Assembly: GCF_900168295.1 (NCBI RefSeq)
Contig: NZ_FVZL01000002.1
Span: 372,001-436,000 of the forward strand
Reading direction: 5' to 3'
Source of the DNA: Arthrobacter sp. P2b
GTDB taxonomy: Bacteria > Actinomycetota > Actinomycetes > Actinomycetales > Micrococcaceae
DNA: 64,000 nt
Below are positions 1-11,335 of the stretch, one piece after another (within the stretch, counting starts at the first letter, position 1; each line of letters starts with the position of its first letter). Both the position numbers and the translations under genes were made by a program. Below the pieces are notes generated by a model. The model was given only the letters and a program-made list of their open reading frames with translations, made no database searches and was not told where the DNA came from.

Positions 1-2
1 AG

Positions 3-98
3 CGCATCCTGAGCGGACGCGACGTCCAGCTGCACCAGGCTGAGGAACGGCAGCAGCTGCAGCGTATCGTTGCCCTGCGGGCGGCAGTCGCCGCCTGA
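3..98 (+). CDS. C-terminal fragment of an unidentified protein
   Basis: An open frame enters from the left edge and ends at a TGA at 96-98, giving 31 residues rich in Gln, Arg and Ala. It ends just before a strong bidirectional hairpin and converges on nusB. I do not recognise the family. Helical, charged composition and the correctly placed terminator are the only support that it is a real gene end. Confidence 0.45.
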   Translation, partial: RILSGRDVQLHQAEERQQLQRIVALRAAVAA

Positions 99-131
99 GG
101 CCCCGACGGCGGAATCCTTAGTTAATAGCGA

Positions 132-167
132 AAGGGCCGGCCTCCACGGTGGTGGAAGCCGGCCCTT
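132..167. terminator. Bidirectional intrinsic terminator between a partial gene and nusB
   Basis: A 16-bp stem (132-147 with 152-167, one G-T type mismatch) surrounds a 4-base loop and starts AAGGGCCGGC. It lies between two convergent gene ends, so it can serve both strands. The flanks are A-rich on the left, but there is no long U-tract on the right, as is common in actinobacteria. Confidence 0.75.
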
Positions 168-196
168 GTGCCGGTGTGCCGGGTGGCCGCGCCTGG

Positions 197-607
197 CTAG
201 GCGAGCAGCGAAGGCTTCAGCTGCTGCAGCCGGCCCAGGAGTCCGTTGATGAACTGGGGCGACTCGTCGGTGGAAAGCGTCTTGGCGAGTGCCACGGCTT
301 CGCTGACCGCCACGCCGTCCGGGACGTCGTCGTTGTAGAGCAGTTCCCAGGTGCCGATCCGCAAAATGATGCGGTCCACGGACGGCATCCGTTCCAGGCT
401 CCAGCCCTGCGAGTAGGTTTCCAGGAACTCATCGATGGCGGCCTGCTGGGACAGCACGCCCTCGACGATTTCCAGTGTGTAGGGATTGATGATTTGGTCG
501 GTCTTTTCCCTGCGCGCCCGGAGGACGTCGAAAGCTGACACCGAGCGCTGCTCGGCCTCGAAAAGAACGTCCAGCGCCCTGTTGCGGGCTTTACCGCGTG
601 CGCTCAC
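197..607 (-). CDS. nusB: Transcription antitermination factor NusB
   Basis: NusB binds boxA RNA with S10 (NusE) and assembles the rRNA antitermination complex. The 136-residue length is typical. The N-terminus is Arg/Lys-rich and carries the family signature RNRALDVLFEAEQR. The C-terminus has the conserved VAVSEAVALAKTLS and FINGLLGRL segments. The start is a GTG whose G is also the last base of the efp stop (TAGTG), so translation is probably coupled to efp. It is the last gene of the aro-efp-nusB run and ends before a strong hairpin. Confidence 0.96.
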   Translation of the reverse strand: MSARGKARNRALDVLFEAEQRSVSAFDVLRARREKTDQIINPYTLEIVEGVLSQQAAIDEFLETYSQGWSLERMPSVDRIILRIGTWELLYNDDVPDGVAVSEAVALAKTLSTDESPQFINGLLGRLQQLKPSLLA

Positions 608-1170
608 TACTCGGTGACCCGGCCGAGGTAGCTGCCGTCGCGGGTGTCCACCTTGACCTTGGTGTTGTTCTCGATGAACAGCGGGACCTGGATCTCGTAG
701 CCCGTTTCGAGCGTGGCCGGCTTGGTGCCTGCGGAGGAGCGGTCGCCCTGCAGGCCCGGCTCGGTGTAGGTGATCTCCAGCACAACGCTGGGCGGCAGTT
801 CGATGTAGAGCGGGGTGCCCTCGTGGATGGCGATGTTGACCATCTGGTTTTCGAGCATGAAATTGGTGGCGTCGCCAACCGTGGCGCCCGAGACCGTGAT
901 CTGGTCGTAGTCGGAGGTGTCCATGAAGACGAAGTCTGCGCCGTCCTGGTACAGGTACTGGTAGTCGCGGCGGTCCACCGTGGCGGTCTCGATCTTGAGG
1001 CCGGCGTTGAACGTCTTGTCCACAACCTTCCCGGACATCACGTTGCGCATCTTGGTCCGCACAAAGGCTCCGCCCTTGCCCGGCTTGACGTGCTGGAATT
1101 CAATGATGTTCCAGAGCTGGCCCTCAAGCTTCAGGACCGTTCCGTTCTTGATGTCGTTAGTGGTTGCCAC
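607..1170 (-). CDS. efp: Translation elongation factor P
   Basis: EF-P relieves ribosome stalling at polyproline stretches. The protein has 187 residues, the normal length, with the three-domain beta-barrel signatures. The domain I loop reads KPGKGGAF, with Lys32 at the tip that contacts the peptidyl-transferase centre. The start is GTG (codons for MATTND). No efp-modification gene (epmA, ymfI or earP type) is in the window, so whether Lys32 is modified cannot be judged. The gene overlaps nusB by one base. A 172-base gap separates it from the TPR gene upstream, and it probably has its own promoter there. Confidence 0.97.
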   Translation of the reverse strand: MATTNDIKNGTVLKLEGQLWNIIEFQHVKPGKGGAFVRTKMRNVMSGKVVDKTFNAGLKIETATVDRRDYQYLYQDGADFVFMDTSDYDQITVSGATVGDATNFMLENQMVNIAIHEGTPLYIELPPSVVLEITYTEPGLQGDRSSAGTKPATLETGYEIQVPLFIENNTKVKVDTRDGSYLGRVTE

Positions 1171-1230
1171 TGGTTTCCTCTGGTTTCTGTGTCTGGTTAC
1201 GTGGTCAGACGTTCTATGCCGGCCAGGCAG

Positions 1231-1261
1231 GCCATACGGCTTGCCGGCGCGTGTTTGTCAA
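1231..1261 (-). promoter_or_regulatory. Candidate promoter for efp-nusB
   Basis: On the minus strand a perfect TTGACA (1261-1256) is followed, after a long 19-base spacer, by TATGGC (1236-1231), about 60 bases before the efp start. Just upstream lies an AT-rich patch (about 1262-1310) that stands out in this GC-rich DNA and could act as an UP element. The long spacer and weak -10 make this tentative. Confidence 0.35.
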
Positions 1262-1342
1262 AAATCGCGTGGTTCGAAAAAATCCAAAAACTATTCTACC
1301 GGTAAATACGCGGCAGCTTGCCGGCGGCCCGGGAAACCGGAT

Positions 1343-1860
1343 TCAGCAGGCCAGGTCCAAAGCGTCCCGCGCCCGCTGCAGGGCCACCGTTGACGAGTAA
1401 ATCAGGGCTGCGTCGGCCGACTGGGCAACCCGGAGGTCCAGTGCGCGGGTGAATGCCTCAACGGCCGCGGACATGTGGCCGGCCGTGTACTGCGTCTTGC
1501 CCAGGTAATGCAGGACCAGGGCTTCACGGTCGGTCCCCTGGAACTCACCGAGCAACTGGCGGAAGAGCTCCAGGGCGCGGTCCGTCCGGTGGGTAACCCG
1601 CAGCACCTCGGCCTCGAAAGTCCGCAGGCGGAATGACTCGGGATCGTTGAAGCGGGCCTCTGCCAGGAGTTCCGCCGCTTCCGAAGCATGTCCCTCGACG
1701 ATCAGGACAAAGATCCGGTCGGCCGGATCGGTGGAGTCCGCCAAAGCGGCACGGCATGCGTCCTCGTTGACGATTTCCGGCAGCAGGGTCTCCGGGTTGA
1801 TCCGGATCCCGGGGAAGCCGGCTTCCGGCCAGTCAGCCGTTCCTGTTATGTCGCCCTGCA

Positions 1861-1861
<1 letters not shown>
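1343..1861 (-). CDS. TPR-repeat protein of unknown function
   Basis: This 172-residue soluble protein has no signal peptide. Residues about 65-165 form helical pairs with TPR spacing (EAAELLAEARFNDPES, ALELFRQLLGEF, AAVEAFTRALDL). Its ATG shares a base with the aroB stop (TGATG), so it is translationally coupled to the aro operon. In M. tuberculosis this slot holds the type II dehydroquinase gene; this protein has no dehydroquinase motif. Its role is unknown; a protein-interaction scaffold is the most that can be said. Confidence 0.8.
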
Positions 1862-3517
<1,656 letters not shown>

Positions 3518-3518
<1 letters not shown>

Positions 3519-4717
3519 TACTGTCCGATCGAGTCCAGGGAGGCCGGAATCCCGTCCAGGTAACCCTTGATGTTCCGGGCGGTTTCCGCCACGGAGTCTC
3601 CGCCGAACTTCTCGGTCACGGCCTCGGCCAGGACCAGCGCCACCATGGCTTCGGCCACCACGCCGGCGGCCGGGACGGCACAGACGTCGGAACGCTGGTG
3701 GTGGGCCTTGGCGGGCTCGCCGGTGCTGATGTCAATGGTCTTCAGTGCCCGGGGCACGGTGGCGATGGGCTTCATGGCGGCCCGGACGCGGAGGACGTCA
3801 CCAATGCTCATGCCGCCTTCAATGCCGCCTGCGCGGTTGGTGGTGCGGACGATCCTGCCGTCGGCGTCCCGGACGATTTCGTCGTGCGCGGCGGAACCGC
3901 GGCGTGCTGCGGTGCGGAAACCGTCGCCTACTTCCACTCCCTTGATGGCCTGGATGCCCATCAGGGCGGCGGCGAGCCTGGAGTCAAGCCGGCGGTCCCA
4001 GTGCACGTAGCTGCCCAGTCCCGGGGGAAGGCCGTAGGCGAGGACCTCCACGACGCCGCCAAGGGTTTCGCCTTCCTTGTGCGCGGCGTCCACCTCAGCC
4101 ACCATGGCGTCCGAGGTTTCCCGGTCGAAGCAGCGCAGCGGATCGGCGTCAAGCGCGATGACGTTGGCGGGAACGGGCAGCGGACGGCCCTCGGGGACCG
4201 TCACGCTGGCGATGGAGACGGTGTGGCTGACCAGCTCGATTCCGAGGTGCTTGAGGAACTGCGCAGCCACCGTGCCCATGGCAACCCTGGTTGCGGTTTC
4301 CCGGGCGCTGGCCCGTTCCAGGACGGGGCGGGCTTCGTCGAACCCGTACTTCTGCATGCCGGTGAAGTCGGCGTGGCCCGGCCGGGGCCGGGTCAGGGGC
4401 GCGTTACGGGCCTGGTCGGCCAACAGTTCGGGATCCACCGGATCCGCGGACATGATCTGCTCCCACTTGGGCCACTCGGTGTTGCCCACCTGGATCGCGA
4501 CGGGACCGCCCTGGGTCAGTCCGTGGCGGACACCGCCCAGGATGGTCACAACGTCCTGTTCGAACTTCATGCGTGCGCCGCGGCCGTAGCCCAGGCGGCG
4601 GCGTGCCAAGGAGTCGGCGATGTGCCCGCTGGTGATTTCCACACCGGCGGGGACGCCTTCAATAATTCCCATCAGAGCCGGACCATGGGATTCCCCGGCA
4701 GTCAACCAACGCAACAT
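3518..4717 (-). CDS. aroC: Chorismate synthase
   Basis: AroC makes chorismate from EPSP with reduced FMN, the last step of the common aromatic pathway. I take the ATG at 4717 ([15 protein letters not shown]), giving 399 residues, the usual length. The frame is open up to 4777, but that would overlap aroE and add 20 non-conserved residues. Family signatures include the AGESHG start, RRRLGYGRG, and RASARETA near the middle. It lies 25 bases after aroE and overlaps aroK by one base. Confidence 0.96.
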
Positions 4718-4742
4718 AATTTCCATCCTGCCACTAGGGCGG

Positions 4743-5603
4743 TCACAACGCCCGTCGGGGAAGGCCGACTGCGTCACACATCACATCTATGACAGCTGCA
4801 TTAACGTCATCTCCACGGCGCGTGAAAAGGCGCACCTGTTCCACGGCCTGGTACAGCAGCATTTCCAGGCCGGGCACCACGGCGCCGCCGCCTGACTGCC
4901 ACACCGTGGCTATCAGGCTGGGCCAGGGATCATACGCCACGTCCAGCAGCACGCCAGGGGTAGGAGTCTTCAGCGCCGCCACTTCAGCCGCAAGTCCGTC
5001 CGCCGCACGCGGCGGCAGGGTGGAGATGACGACGTCGGCACTTGCCGTGGGGCGGGCAGCGTCAGTGAGGCTGCGGATCTCCAGGTCCACGCCGAGGGAT
5101 TCCGCTGCCGCGCGTACGTCTGCGGTGCGGGACGTGTCCCGGACAAAGACCTGGGCGTGGGCCGTCCCGAGTTCCTTGAGGGCAGCGACGGCTGATGCAG
5201 CAGTCCCCCCGCCCCCGAGGACGACGGCTGAAGGTGCTGCTGCGCTGCCGGCGTGGCGGACCGCGTTGACGATGCCGGCCACATCGGTGTTGGAGCCGAT
5301 GGATTTCCGCGTCCCATTATGGTCTTCGAAGGAAACCGTGTTCACCACGCCCAGCGTCCTGGCGACGCCCCGTACCTCATCCACCTGGCTGAGCATGGCG
5401 GTCTTCAACGGCATGGTCACCGAGAGCCCGCGCCAGCCCTGCTGGTCACGGATCTGTCCCATCAGCGAAGGCAGCAGGCCTTCGGTGACGTCGATGGCCG
5501 TGTAGCTGATCCCGATCCCCAGCTGCGCGTACGCGGCAAGATGCAGTGCCGGTGATTTCGAGTGGCTGATCGGGTGGCCCAGGACGGCAGCCCGCAGGCT
5601 CAT
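4743..5603 (-). CDS. aroE: Shikimate dehydrogenase
   Basis: AroE reduces 3-dehydroshikimate to shikimate with NADPH. The ATG at 5603 gives 286 residues and overlaps the mltG stop as ATGA. An in-frame start nine codons upstream lies inside mltG and is less likely. Visible motifs are the substrate-binding SHSKSP (13-18), catalytic Lys67 in TMPLK, Asp107 in GSNTD, and the Rossmann loop LGGGGTAAS (129-137). It is the first aro gene after mltG and the 5' member of the aroE-C-K-B cluster. Confidence 0.95.
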   Translation of the reverse strand: MSLRAAVLGHPISHSKSPALHLAAYAQLGIGISYTAIDVTEGLLPSLMGQIRDQQGWRGLSVTMPLKTAMLSQVDEVRGVARTLGVVNTVSFEDHNGTRKSIGSNTDVAGIVNAVRHAGSAAAPSAVVLGGGGTAASAVAALKELGTAHAQVFVRDTSRTADVRAAAESLGVDLEIRSLTDAARPTASADVVISTLPPRAADGLAAEVAALKTPTPGVLLDVAYDPWPSLIATVWQSGGGAVVPGLEMLLYQAVEQVRLFTRRGDDVNAAVIDVMCDAVGLPRRAL

Positions 5604-7210
5604 GCGCAGCGGCCCACGTTTGCCATGCACCAGGCGTTGTACTGCTCCACGTAGGTGTTGTGTTCCGCCAGCGTGCGGGAGAACTTGGTCTCCTTGGTAT
5701 CCAGGTTGATGGTCACCCAGTACAGGTAATCATTGGTTTTGGGCCTGGCGGCCGCATCGATGGCGGTCTTGCCCGGCGAACCGATGGGGCCCGGCGGAAG
5801 GCCGGGGTTTGCGTACGTGTTGTAGGGGTTGGAGCTGTCCTGGCGCTGCTCGTCCGTGAAGTTGTAGCTCTTGGTTCCCAGGCCGTAGGTGACGGCCGAG
5901 TCCACCTGCAGGAAGCCGTTGGTCTGGTCGTTGGGCTTGAGCCTGTTGTAGATGGCCCCTGCCACGTCACCGTATTCGGCCTGGCCACCCTCTGCCTGCA
6001 CAATGCTGGCGACGATGACGGCCTCGTACTGCTTGGCAGGATCCGAGATCCCCTGCGATACGAGTTCGTCGACGGTTATTTTGACCAGTGCCTGCAGGAT
6101 GTCCTTCGCCGGTGTGCCAAGCGGGAACCGGTGCTCACCCGGGGCCAGGTACCCTTCGAGGTTCTTCGCGTTCGCGGGCAGGCCGAACTGCTGCGGCTGG
6201 TCACTCAATGCCTGCAGGTCCTGCACGGAAACGCCGGATCCCTCGGAGATGGCCTGCAGTGATTCGCCAACACGCAGTCCTGCACTCAGGGCAAAGTAGA
6301 TGACCTTTGTCTTGTCCTTGCCAAGCAGGACGTTGACGGCGTCCGAATTCTTCATCTCGGCCTTGAAGGTGTAGTCGCCCGGCGACAATATTCCCCCGGA
6401 AGCGGCGAACGCCTGCAGGAACGTGTCGGCGTTGGCCACCACTCCCTTGCTTTCGAGGTCGGCGGCAACCGACCGGGTGCCCTCGCCATTGTCGACGGTC
6501 ACCTGCACTTCGCCTGAACCCGGGCCCGGGAAGTCGCTGGGCTTGTCGGTGCCAAGGAGGGGCTTCAGGAACTGCGCTCCCACCGCTACAGCGGTAACGA
6601 AGACGGCGAGCGTCAGGAACAGCGCCAGCAGCCTGCGGCGGCGCCGCACCTTCTTTGACGGCTTGGCCGCTACCTGCGCCGCCGACGACCCGGGAAGGAA
6701 CTCATGGTGCGTACCGCCGTCGTGATGCGCCTCGTAGTGGGTCGGGTGGTGGACGTCATGATGGGCGGCCTCACCATATTCCTGGCCATGGTCCGGGTAG
6801 TCGTACCCGCCCGTGTGGTGGGCATGGTCGGCATACTGCGTGTCTGCGGCATACTGGTGGCCCACCAGGGCAGGTTCGGCGTAGGCGTCATGCGCATCAT
6901 CCTGGTGGTCCGCCTCGTCCGGAAGCGCCTCCTGGATGGACGGGGGTGCCTGGGGAGCGGCCGGTACCGGCTGGGCCGCTGTCACAGGCTCAGCAACGGG
7001 AGCCTCGGGAACAGTCGGTGCGGGCACGGCCGGCGGTTCATCGGGCAGTGGCGGAACATCGTGTCCGGTCTCGTACGCCTGCTCGGGAACAGTTCCCTGG
7101 CCGCCGGTGTTGAGGCTCTTTTCGCGTGCCCGTATTTCCTTGCGGGTCAGCGGCCTCGCTGCCCCGGCGTCCAAGGGGCCGGAAGCGTCGTCAATGTTGG
7201 CAGGGCTCAC
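5600..7210 (-). CDS. mltG: Endolytic murein transglycosylase MltG, with His-rich cytoplasmic tail
   Basis: MltG cleaves nascent glycan strands and helps terminate peptidoglycan polymerisation. Of 536 residues, about 1-190 are a disordered Pro/Ala/Glu-rich cytoplasmic tail, with a strongly His-rich stretch at about 129-170. A single membrane segment (about 194-215) precedes the extracellular YceG domain. The catalytic Glu lies in ASIVQAEGG, followed by GAIYNRL, and the family PGLPPGPIGSPG segment is intact. The gene overlaps ruvX and aroE by four bases each. The tail is longer than in many homologues and contains the His cluster described in the findings. Confidence 0.95.
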   Translation of the reverse strand: MSPANIDDASGPLDAGAARPLTRKEIRAREKSLNTGGQGTVPEQAYETGHDVPPLPDEPPAVPAPTVPEAPVAEPVTAAQPVPAAPQAPPSIQEALPDEADHQDDAHDAYAEPALVGHQYAADTQYADHAHHTGGYDYPDHGQEYGEAAHHDVHHPTHYEAHHDGGTHHEFLPGSSAAQVAAKPSKKVRRRRRLLALFLTLAVFVTAVAVGAQFLKPLLGTDKPSDFPGPGSGEVQVTVDNGEGTRSVAADLESKGVVANADTFLQAFAASGGILSPGDYTFKAEMKNSDAVNVLLGKDKTKVIYFALSAGLRVGESLQAISEGSGVSVQDLQALSDQPQQFGLPANAKNLEGYLAPGEHRFPLGTPAKDILQALVKITVDELVSQGISDPAKQYEAVIVASIVQAEGGQAEYGDVAGAIYNRLKPNDQTNGFLQVDSAVTYGLGTKSYNFTDEQRQDSSNPYNTYANPGLPPGPIGSPGKTAIDAAARPKTNDYLYWVTINLDTKETKFSRTLAEHNTYVEQYNAWCMANVGRCA

Positions 7211-7806
7211 TGTTGCCTTCCATTATCTGAAGATGGGGCCGTGTCCCCCGGGGTAGCGCGGACGGACTCGTCCATCTCGCCGACCCCCAGGCCCACGGAC
7301 GGGGAAGGCGGTGTCACGCGTGAGCCGACATCCGCTCCCCTGGCTTTCTGCATGTCGATGGCGTGCTGAAGGATACCTGCCGCCGCGACCTGATCAACTA
7401 CTTTACGGTGATTCCTGCTGCTCATGCCAGCTTCGTGCAGGCTGCGGTGGGCGGTGACGCTGCTCAGGCGTTCATCCACGAGGTTCACGGGCACCGTCAG
7501 ACCGCGGGCCGCCAGTTCGGTGGCCACCAGCAGGGCGTACTCCGTGGCCATCCGTGCGGACGAGTGCTCTTCGCCCTTCATGGTGCGGGGCAAACCGACG
7601 ATGACCTGCACGGCTTCCAGTTCCTCGGCAAGCTTGGCGATGACGCGGACGTCCGAGTTCTTTTTGGCGTTGCGGTCCAGCGTTTTGTAGGGCGTTGCCA
7701 GGATGGAGTCGCGGTCACAGATGGCCACGCCCACCCGGACGGTGCCCACGTCCACCCCCAGTTTCACGCCCTGGGGGTAGCCGCCGGCAGCTGCAGGATT
7801 GGTCAT
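7207..7806 (-). CDS. ruvX: Holliday-junction resolvase-like / pre-16S rRNA nuclease YqgF (RuvX)
   Basis: The YqgF family has an RNase H-like fold and is linked to 16S rRNA 5'-end maturation. The ATG at 7806 gives 199 residues (MTNPAAAGG), and the frame open further upstream runs into alaS. Motifs are the acidic GVDVGTVRVGVA, IVGLPRTMKG and NLVDERLSS, followed by DQVAAAGIL. The C-terminal 35 residues are low-complexity and beyond the usual domain. It starts seven bases after the alaS stop and overlaps mltG by four bases. Confidence 0.94.
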   Translation of the reverse strand: MTNPAAAGGYPQGVKLGVDVGTVRVGVAICDRDSILATPYKTLDRNAKKNSDVRVIAKLAEELEAVQVIVGLPRTMKGEEHSSARMATEYALLVATELAARGLTVPVNLVDERLSSVTAHRSLHEAGMSSRNHRKVVDQVAAAGILQHAIDMQKARGADVGSRVTPPSPSVGLGVGEMDESVRATPGDTAPSSDNGRQQ

Positions 7807-7813
7807 GGCAGGG

Positions 7814-10504
7814 TTAGCGCCGTTCGACGGCGTCGACGACCGCTGCCAGGGCAGCGCCCACTTTGCCGGCGTCCGTGCCGCCGCCCTGGGCGACGTCGTC
7901 CTTGCCGCCCCCGCCGCCGCCAAGGATGCCGGCAGCGAGCCGGACCAGGACGCCGGCTTTGACGCCGGCGGCACGTGCTGCCTCGTTGGTTGCCACCAGG
8001 ATCATGGGCCGGTCGTTCGCCACACCTGCGACGGCTACGGTGGCTGCTGCGGAGCCGAGCCGGTTCCGCAGGTCAAGGGCGAGGCCGCGGAGGTCGTCGG
8101 CGCCGCTGACCGTGCCGGCGTCATGGGCGATAACGCTGACGCCTGCGGCGTCCCTGGCGCTGTTCACCAGCTGTGCGGCGGAGGCTGCGAGCTGCTCCTT
8201 GCGGAGGCGGTCCAGTTCTTTCTCGGTGGCCTTGAGCTTGGCGAGGGTGGCGGCGATCCTGTCGGCGAGCTGCCCGGAGGGAACCTTCAGCATGTCGGTC
8301 AGCTCCGTCACCAGCGCGCGCTCGGCGGCCAGGTGGCGGAAGGCGTCCATGCCCACGAAGGCCTCCACCCGGCGGTTTCCTGAACCGACGGACTGCTCCC
8401 CCAGCAGGGAGAGGCTGCCGATCAGCGAGGTGTTGGCGACGTGGGTTCCGCCGCAGAGCTCGCGGGACCAGGCGCCGTCGATCTCCACCACGCGGACTTC
8501 GCTGCCGTAGTTTTCGCCGAAGAGTGCCATGGCACCCAGGGCCTTGGCCTCGGCCAGTCCCATCACCTTGGTCTCCACGGAGTAGTTGTTGCGGATGGCG
8601 AGGTTGGAGACTTCCTCGATTTCCGAGCGGGTGGCAGTGCTCAGGCCCTCGCCCCAGGCGAAGTCGAAGCGCAGGTAGCCGGCCTTGTTGTAGGAGCCGC
8701 GCTGGGTGGCTTCGGGGCCAAGGATCTGGTGCAGCGCAGCGTGCACAATGTGCGTGCCGGTGTGGGCCTGCTCCGCGGCGTGCCGGCGGTCGCGGTCCAC
8801 CGCGGCGCGGACCAGGGAGTCGGCGCCGATTTCGCCTTCCCGGACGATCGCCTTGTGCACGCTCAGGCCCTTGAGCGGGCGCTGGACGTCGAGGACCTCG
8901 ACGACGAACCCATCGCCGGTGATGAGGCCGGTATCGGCTGCCTGTCCGCCCGCTTCGGCGTAGAACGGGGTTTCCGCGAGCACCAGTTCGATTTCGTCGC
9001 CCGTTGCGGCCTGCTGGACCGGACGTCCAGCGGCGAGCAGTCCGCGGACGCGGGATTCGCCGTCGAGCTCGGTGTAGCCGGTGAAGACCGTCTCGCCCTG
9101 GCCAAGGATCTCCTGGAAGGCAGAGAGGTCGGCGTGGCCGCCCTTCTTGCCCTTCGCGTCGGCCTGGGCGCGCTGGCGCTGCTCCTGCATCAGGCTGCGG
9201 AACGCGGCTTCGTCAACCTTGAGCCCGGCTTCCTCAGCCATTTCGAGGGTGAGGTCGATGGGGAACCCGTAGGTGTCATGCAGGGTGAATGCGTCTGCGC
9301 CGGACAGCGGCCTGTTCGCGGCCTTGGACTCCTTGACGGCGTCTTCCAGGCGTGCGGTGCCGGAGGCGATGGTGCGCAGGAAGGCTTTCTCTTCCGCGTA
9401 TGCGATGCGGCTGATCCGTGCGAAGTCGGTTTCGACTACCGGGTAAACGCCCTTCATGGCGTCGCGTGAGGCGGGCAGCAGCTCGGGCAGGCAGGCCTGC
9501 TCCACACCCAGGAGCCGCATGGAACGGACGGCACGGCGGATGAGGCGACGCAGGACATAGCCGCGGCCTTCGTTGGAGGGGGTGACGCCGTCGGAAATCA
9601 GCATCAGGGCGGAGCGGATGTGGTCGGCGACGACGCGCATCCGGACGTCGTCCGTGTGGTGCGGATCCTCGTCGGTTTCGGCGGAGGTGTATTCCTTGCC
9701 GGACAGCTCGGCGGCCTTGTCGATGACGGGCCGGACCTGGTCCGTCTCGTACATGTTTTCGACGCCCTGCAGGATCATGGCCAGGCGCTCCATGCCAAGG
9801 CCGGTGTCAATGTTGCGCTTGGGCAACTCGCCCACAACATCGAAGTCTTCCTTGGAACGCACATTTTCGATCTGGTACTGCATGAACACGAGGTTCCAGA
9901 TCTCGATGTAGCGGGTTTCATCCGCCAGCGGACCGCCTTCAACACCGTAGGCAGGGCCGCGGTCGTAGTAGATTTCCGAGCAGGGGCCGGCCGGGCCGGG
10001 CTGGCCGGTGTGCCAGTAGTTGTCCGACTTGCCCATCTTCTGGATCCGCTCGGCGGGAACACCGGTGTTCTTCAGCCAGAGTTCCTTGGCTTCGTCGTCC
10101 TCTTCGTAGACCGTCACCCACAGCAGTTCGGGCGCAAGTCCGTAGCCGCCGTCGTCAACGCTCTTGGTGAGCAGCTCCCAGGCGAATTTGATGGCGTCTT
10201 CCTTGAAGTAGTCGCCAAAGGAGAAGTTTCCGCACATCTGGAAGAACGTGCCGTGCCGGGCAGTCTTGCCCACTTCCTCAATGTCGCCGGTGCGGATGCA
10301 CTTCTGCACGCTGGTGGCGCGGGAGTAGGGGGCTTCTTCGCGGGCCGTGAGGTAGGGGATGAACGGCACCATGCCGGCCACCGTGAACAGCAGCGAGGGG
10401 TCGCTGGAGACCAGCGACGCGGAGGGAACCGCTGTGTGGCCCTTGCTGACAAAAAAGTCAACCCAGCGCTTTGTGATCTCCTGCGACTTCATGAGCTGTT
10501 TCAT
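7814..10504 (-). CDS. alaS: Alanyl-tRNA synthetase
   Basis: AlaS charges tRNA-Ala and edits mischarged Ser/Gly. The 896-residue protein is full length. It shows the class II core (motif 1 around KGHTAVPSASL, motif 2 region CIRTGDIEEVG), the editing-domain zinc ligands in HTGTHIVHAA and CGGTHV, and the C-Ala domain with GGGGGGKDDVAQGGG near the end. A second ATG four codons in (10492, MKSQEITKRW) matches the usual family start better; neither has ideal Shine-Dalgarno spacing. It follows two small membrane-protein genes, as in other actinobacteria. Confidence 0.97.
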   Translation of the reverse strand: MKQLMKSQEITKRWVDFFVSKGHTAVPSASLVSSDPSLLFTVAGMVPFIPYLTAREEAPYSRATSVQKCIRTGDIEEVGKTARHGTFFQMCGNFSFGDYFKEDAIKFAWELLTKSVDDGGYGLAPELLWVTVYEEDDEAKELWLKNTGVPAERIQKMGKSDNYWHTGQPGPAGPCSEIYYDRGPAYGVEGGPLADETRYIEIWNLVFMQYQIENVRSKEDFDVVGELPKRNIDTGLGMERLAMILQGVENMYETDQVRPVIDKAAELSGKEYTSAETDEDPHHTDDVRMRVVADHIRSALMLISDGVTPSNEGRGYVLRRLIRRAVRSMRLLGVEQACLPELLPASRDAMKGVYPVVETDFARISRIAYAEEKAFLRTIASGTARLEDAVKESKAANRPLSGADAFTLHDTYGFPIDLTLEMAEEAGLKVDEAAFRSLMQEQRQRAQADAKGKKGGHADLSAFQEILGQGETVFTGYTELDGESRVRGLLAAGRPVQQAATGDEIELVLAETPFYAEAGGQAADTGLITGDGFVVEVLDVQRPLKGLSVHKAIVREGEIGADSLVRAAVDRDRRHAAEQAHTGTHIVHAALHQILGPEATQRGSYNKAGYLRFDFAWGEGLSTATRSEIEEVSNLAIRNNYSVETKVMGLAEAKALGAMALFGENYGSEVRVVEIDGAWSRELCGGTHVANTSLIGSLSLLGEQSVGSGNRRVEAFVGMDAFRHLAAERALVTELTDMLKVPSGQLADRIAATLAKLKATEKELDRLRKEQLAASAAQLVNSARDAAGVSVIAHDAGTVSGADDLRGLALDLRNRLGSAAATVAVAGVANDRPMILVATNEAARAAGVKAGVLVRLAAGILGGGGGGKDDVAQGGGTDAGKVGAALAAVVDAVERR

Positions 10505-10617
10505 ACCCTTCTTGGTCCGCGCATTGGACGGCGCGGAAATATTCGTTCAGGTGGCAGGACCCCAGGTGTGCGGTTCCTGCCGGTGGTTCAGGCGGTTGGC
10601 CGGCGGCTGCCTGCGGG

Positions 10618-10848
10618 TCAGCGGCGGGCCACTTCCCCGGATTCGACGCCGAGCGCGGTCCGCAGGTCCGTTTCCCGTTCCCGCATTCCGCTCCGGACGG
10701 CGTCGGCGAAGTCGTAGACACCGTCCGCCAGCCACCCCACTGCCCGGTTGAGGCCTTCGGGCCCCAGGTTGGACTGCGCTTCGCTCACCTTGCGGAAGGC
10801 GATGACTCCGATGGCCACGCCGATTCCCATCCAAACAAGTCGTTTCAT
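10618..10848 (-). CDS. Small membrane-anchored protein, DUF6167-like
   Basis: This 76-residue protein starts MKRLVWMGIGVAIGVIAFRK, one N-terminal membrane segment followed by Arg/Lys. An amphipathic helical tail (about 25-76) follows, with WLADGVYDFADAV. I recognise it as the small DUF6167-type protein found between the DUF948 gene and alaS in actinobacteria. Function is unknown. It is 17 bases downstream of the DUF948 gene and likely cotranscribed with it and alaS. Confidence 0.8.
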   Translation of the reverse strand: MKRLVWMGIGVAIGVIAFRKVSEAQSNLGPEGLNRAVGWLADGVYDFADAVRSGMRERETDLRTALGVESGEVARR

Positions 10849-10865
10849 TTTAGATCTTTCAGGAC

Positions 10866-11240
10866 TTAGCGGCTGCGGCGGCCGGCAGCGGGCTTCTTGC
10901 GGTTGGCCAGCGCGGTGCGGACACCGTAGCTGAACGCAGCCACTTTGATGAGCGGCGAGCCGACGGTGGCGGCAACCAGGGAGGACAAAGCCGAGAGGTT
11001 GGCGGAGGCGTCCGAGACGTTGGACGAAATGCCGTCCACCTTCTTCAGCTGCTGGTTGGTGGTAGAGACCGTGGCGGTAACCTCATCCATCAGGGGCGTG
11101 GCGCCGTCGCTGATGGACCGGATGGCAGTCCGTACCTCGTCGAAGACCTTGCCGAGCTTCAGGATGGGCACGGCGAGCAGCAGCACCAGCAGCGCAAACA
11201 CCCCGGCAGCGATCAGGCCGGCAATATCGCCACCAGACAT
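10866..11240 (-). CDS. DUF948 domain membrane protein
   Basis: The protein has 124 residues. Residues about 6-30 form one membrane segment (AGLIAAGVFALLVLLLAVPI). A predicted coiled-coil follows (about 35-90, with TVSTTNQQLKKVDGIS), and the tail is basic (KKPAAGRRSR). DUF948 proteins resemble the membrane-proximal coiled-coils of chemoreceptors, but their role is unknown. It starts the small-gene pair upstream of alaS and lies about 95 bases beyond the rpsD terminator. Confidence 0.82.
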   Translation of the reverse strand: MSGGDIAGLIAAGVFALLVLLLAVPILKLGKVFDEVRTAIRSISDGATPLMDEVTATVSTTNQQLKKVDGISSNVSDASANLSALSSLVAATVGSPLIKVAAFSYGVRTALANRKKPAAGRRSR

Positions 11241-11335
11241 AGACGTTCATCTCCTCGAAATTCTGTGGTTCGCAACATCCTGCACGCGGCGCCGAAAAGC
11301 GCATTCCGCGGATGTCCCCCAAGTACCTTACATAC

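Noticed and set aside
4718..4777. Twenty-residue N-terminal extension of AroC
   Set aside because: Would overlap aroE and is not like any AroC N-terminus; the ATG at 4717 gives the canonical start.
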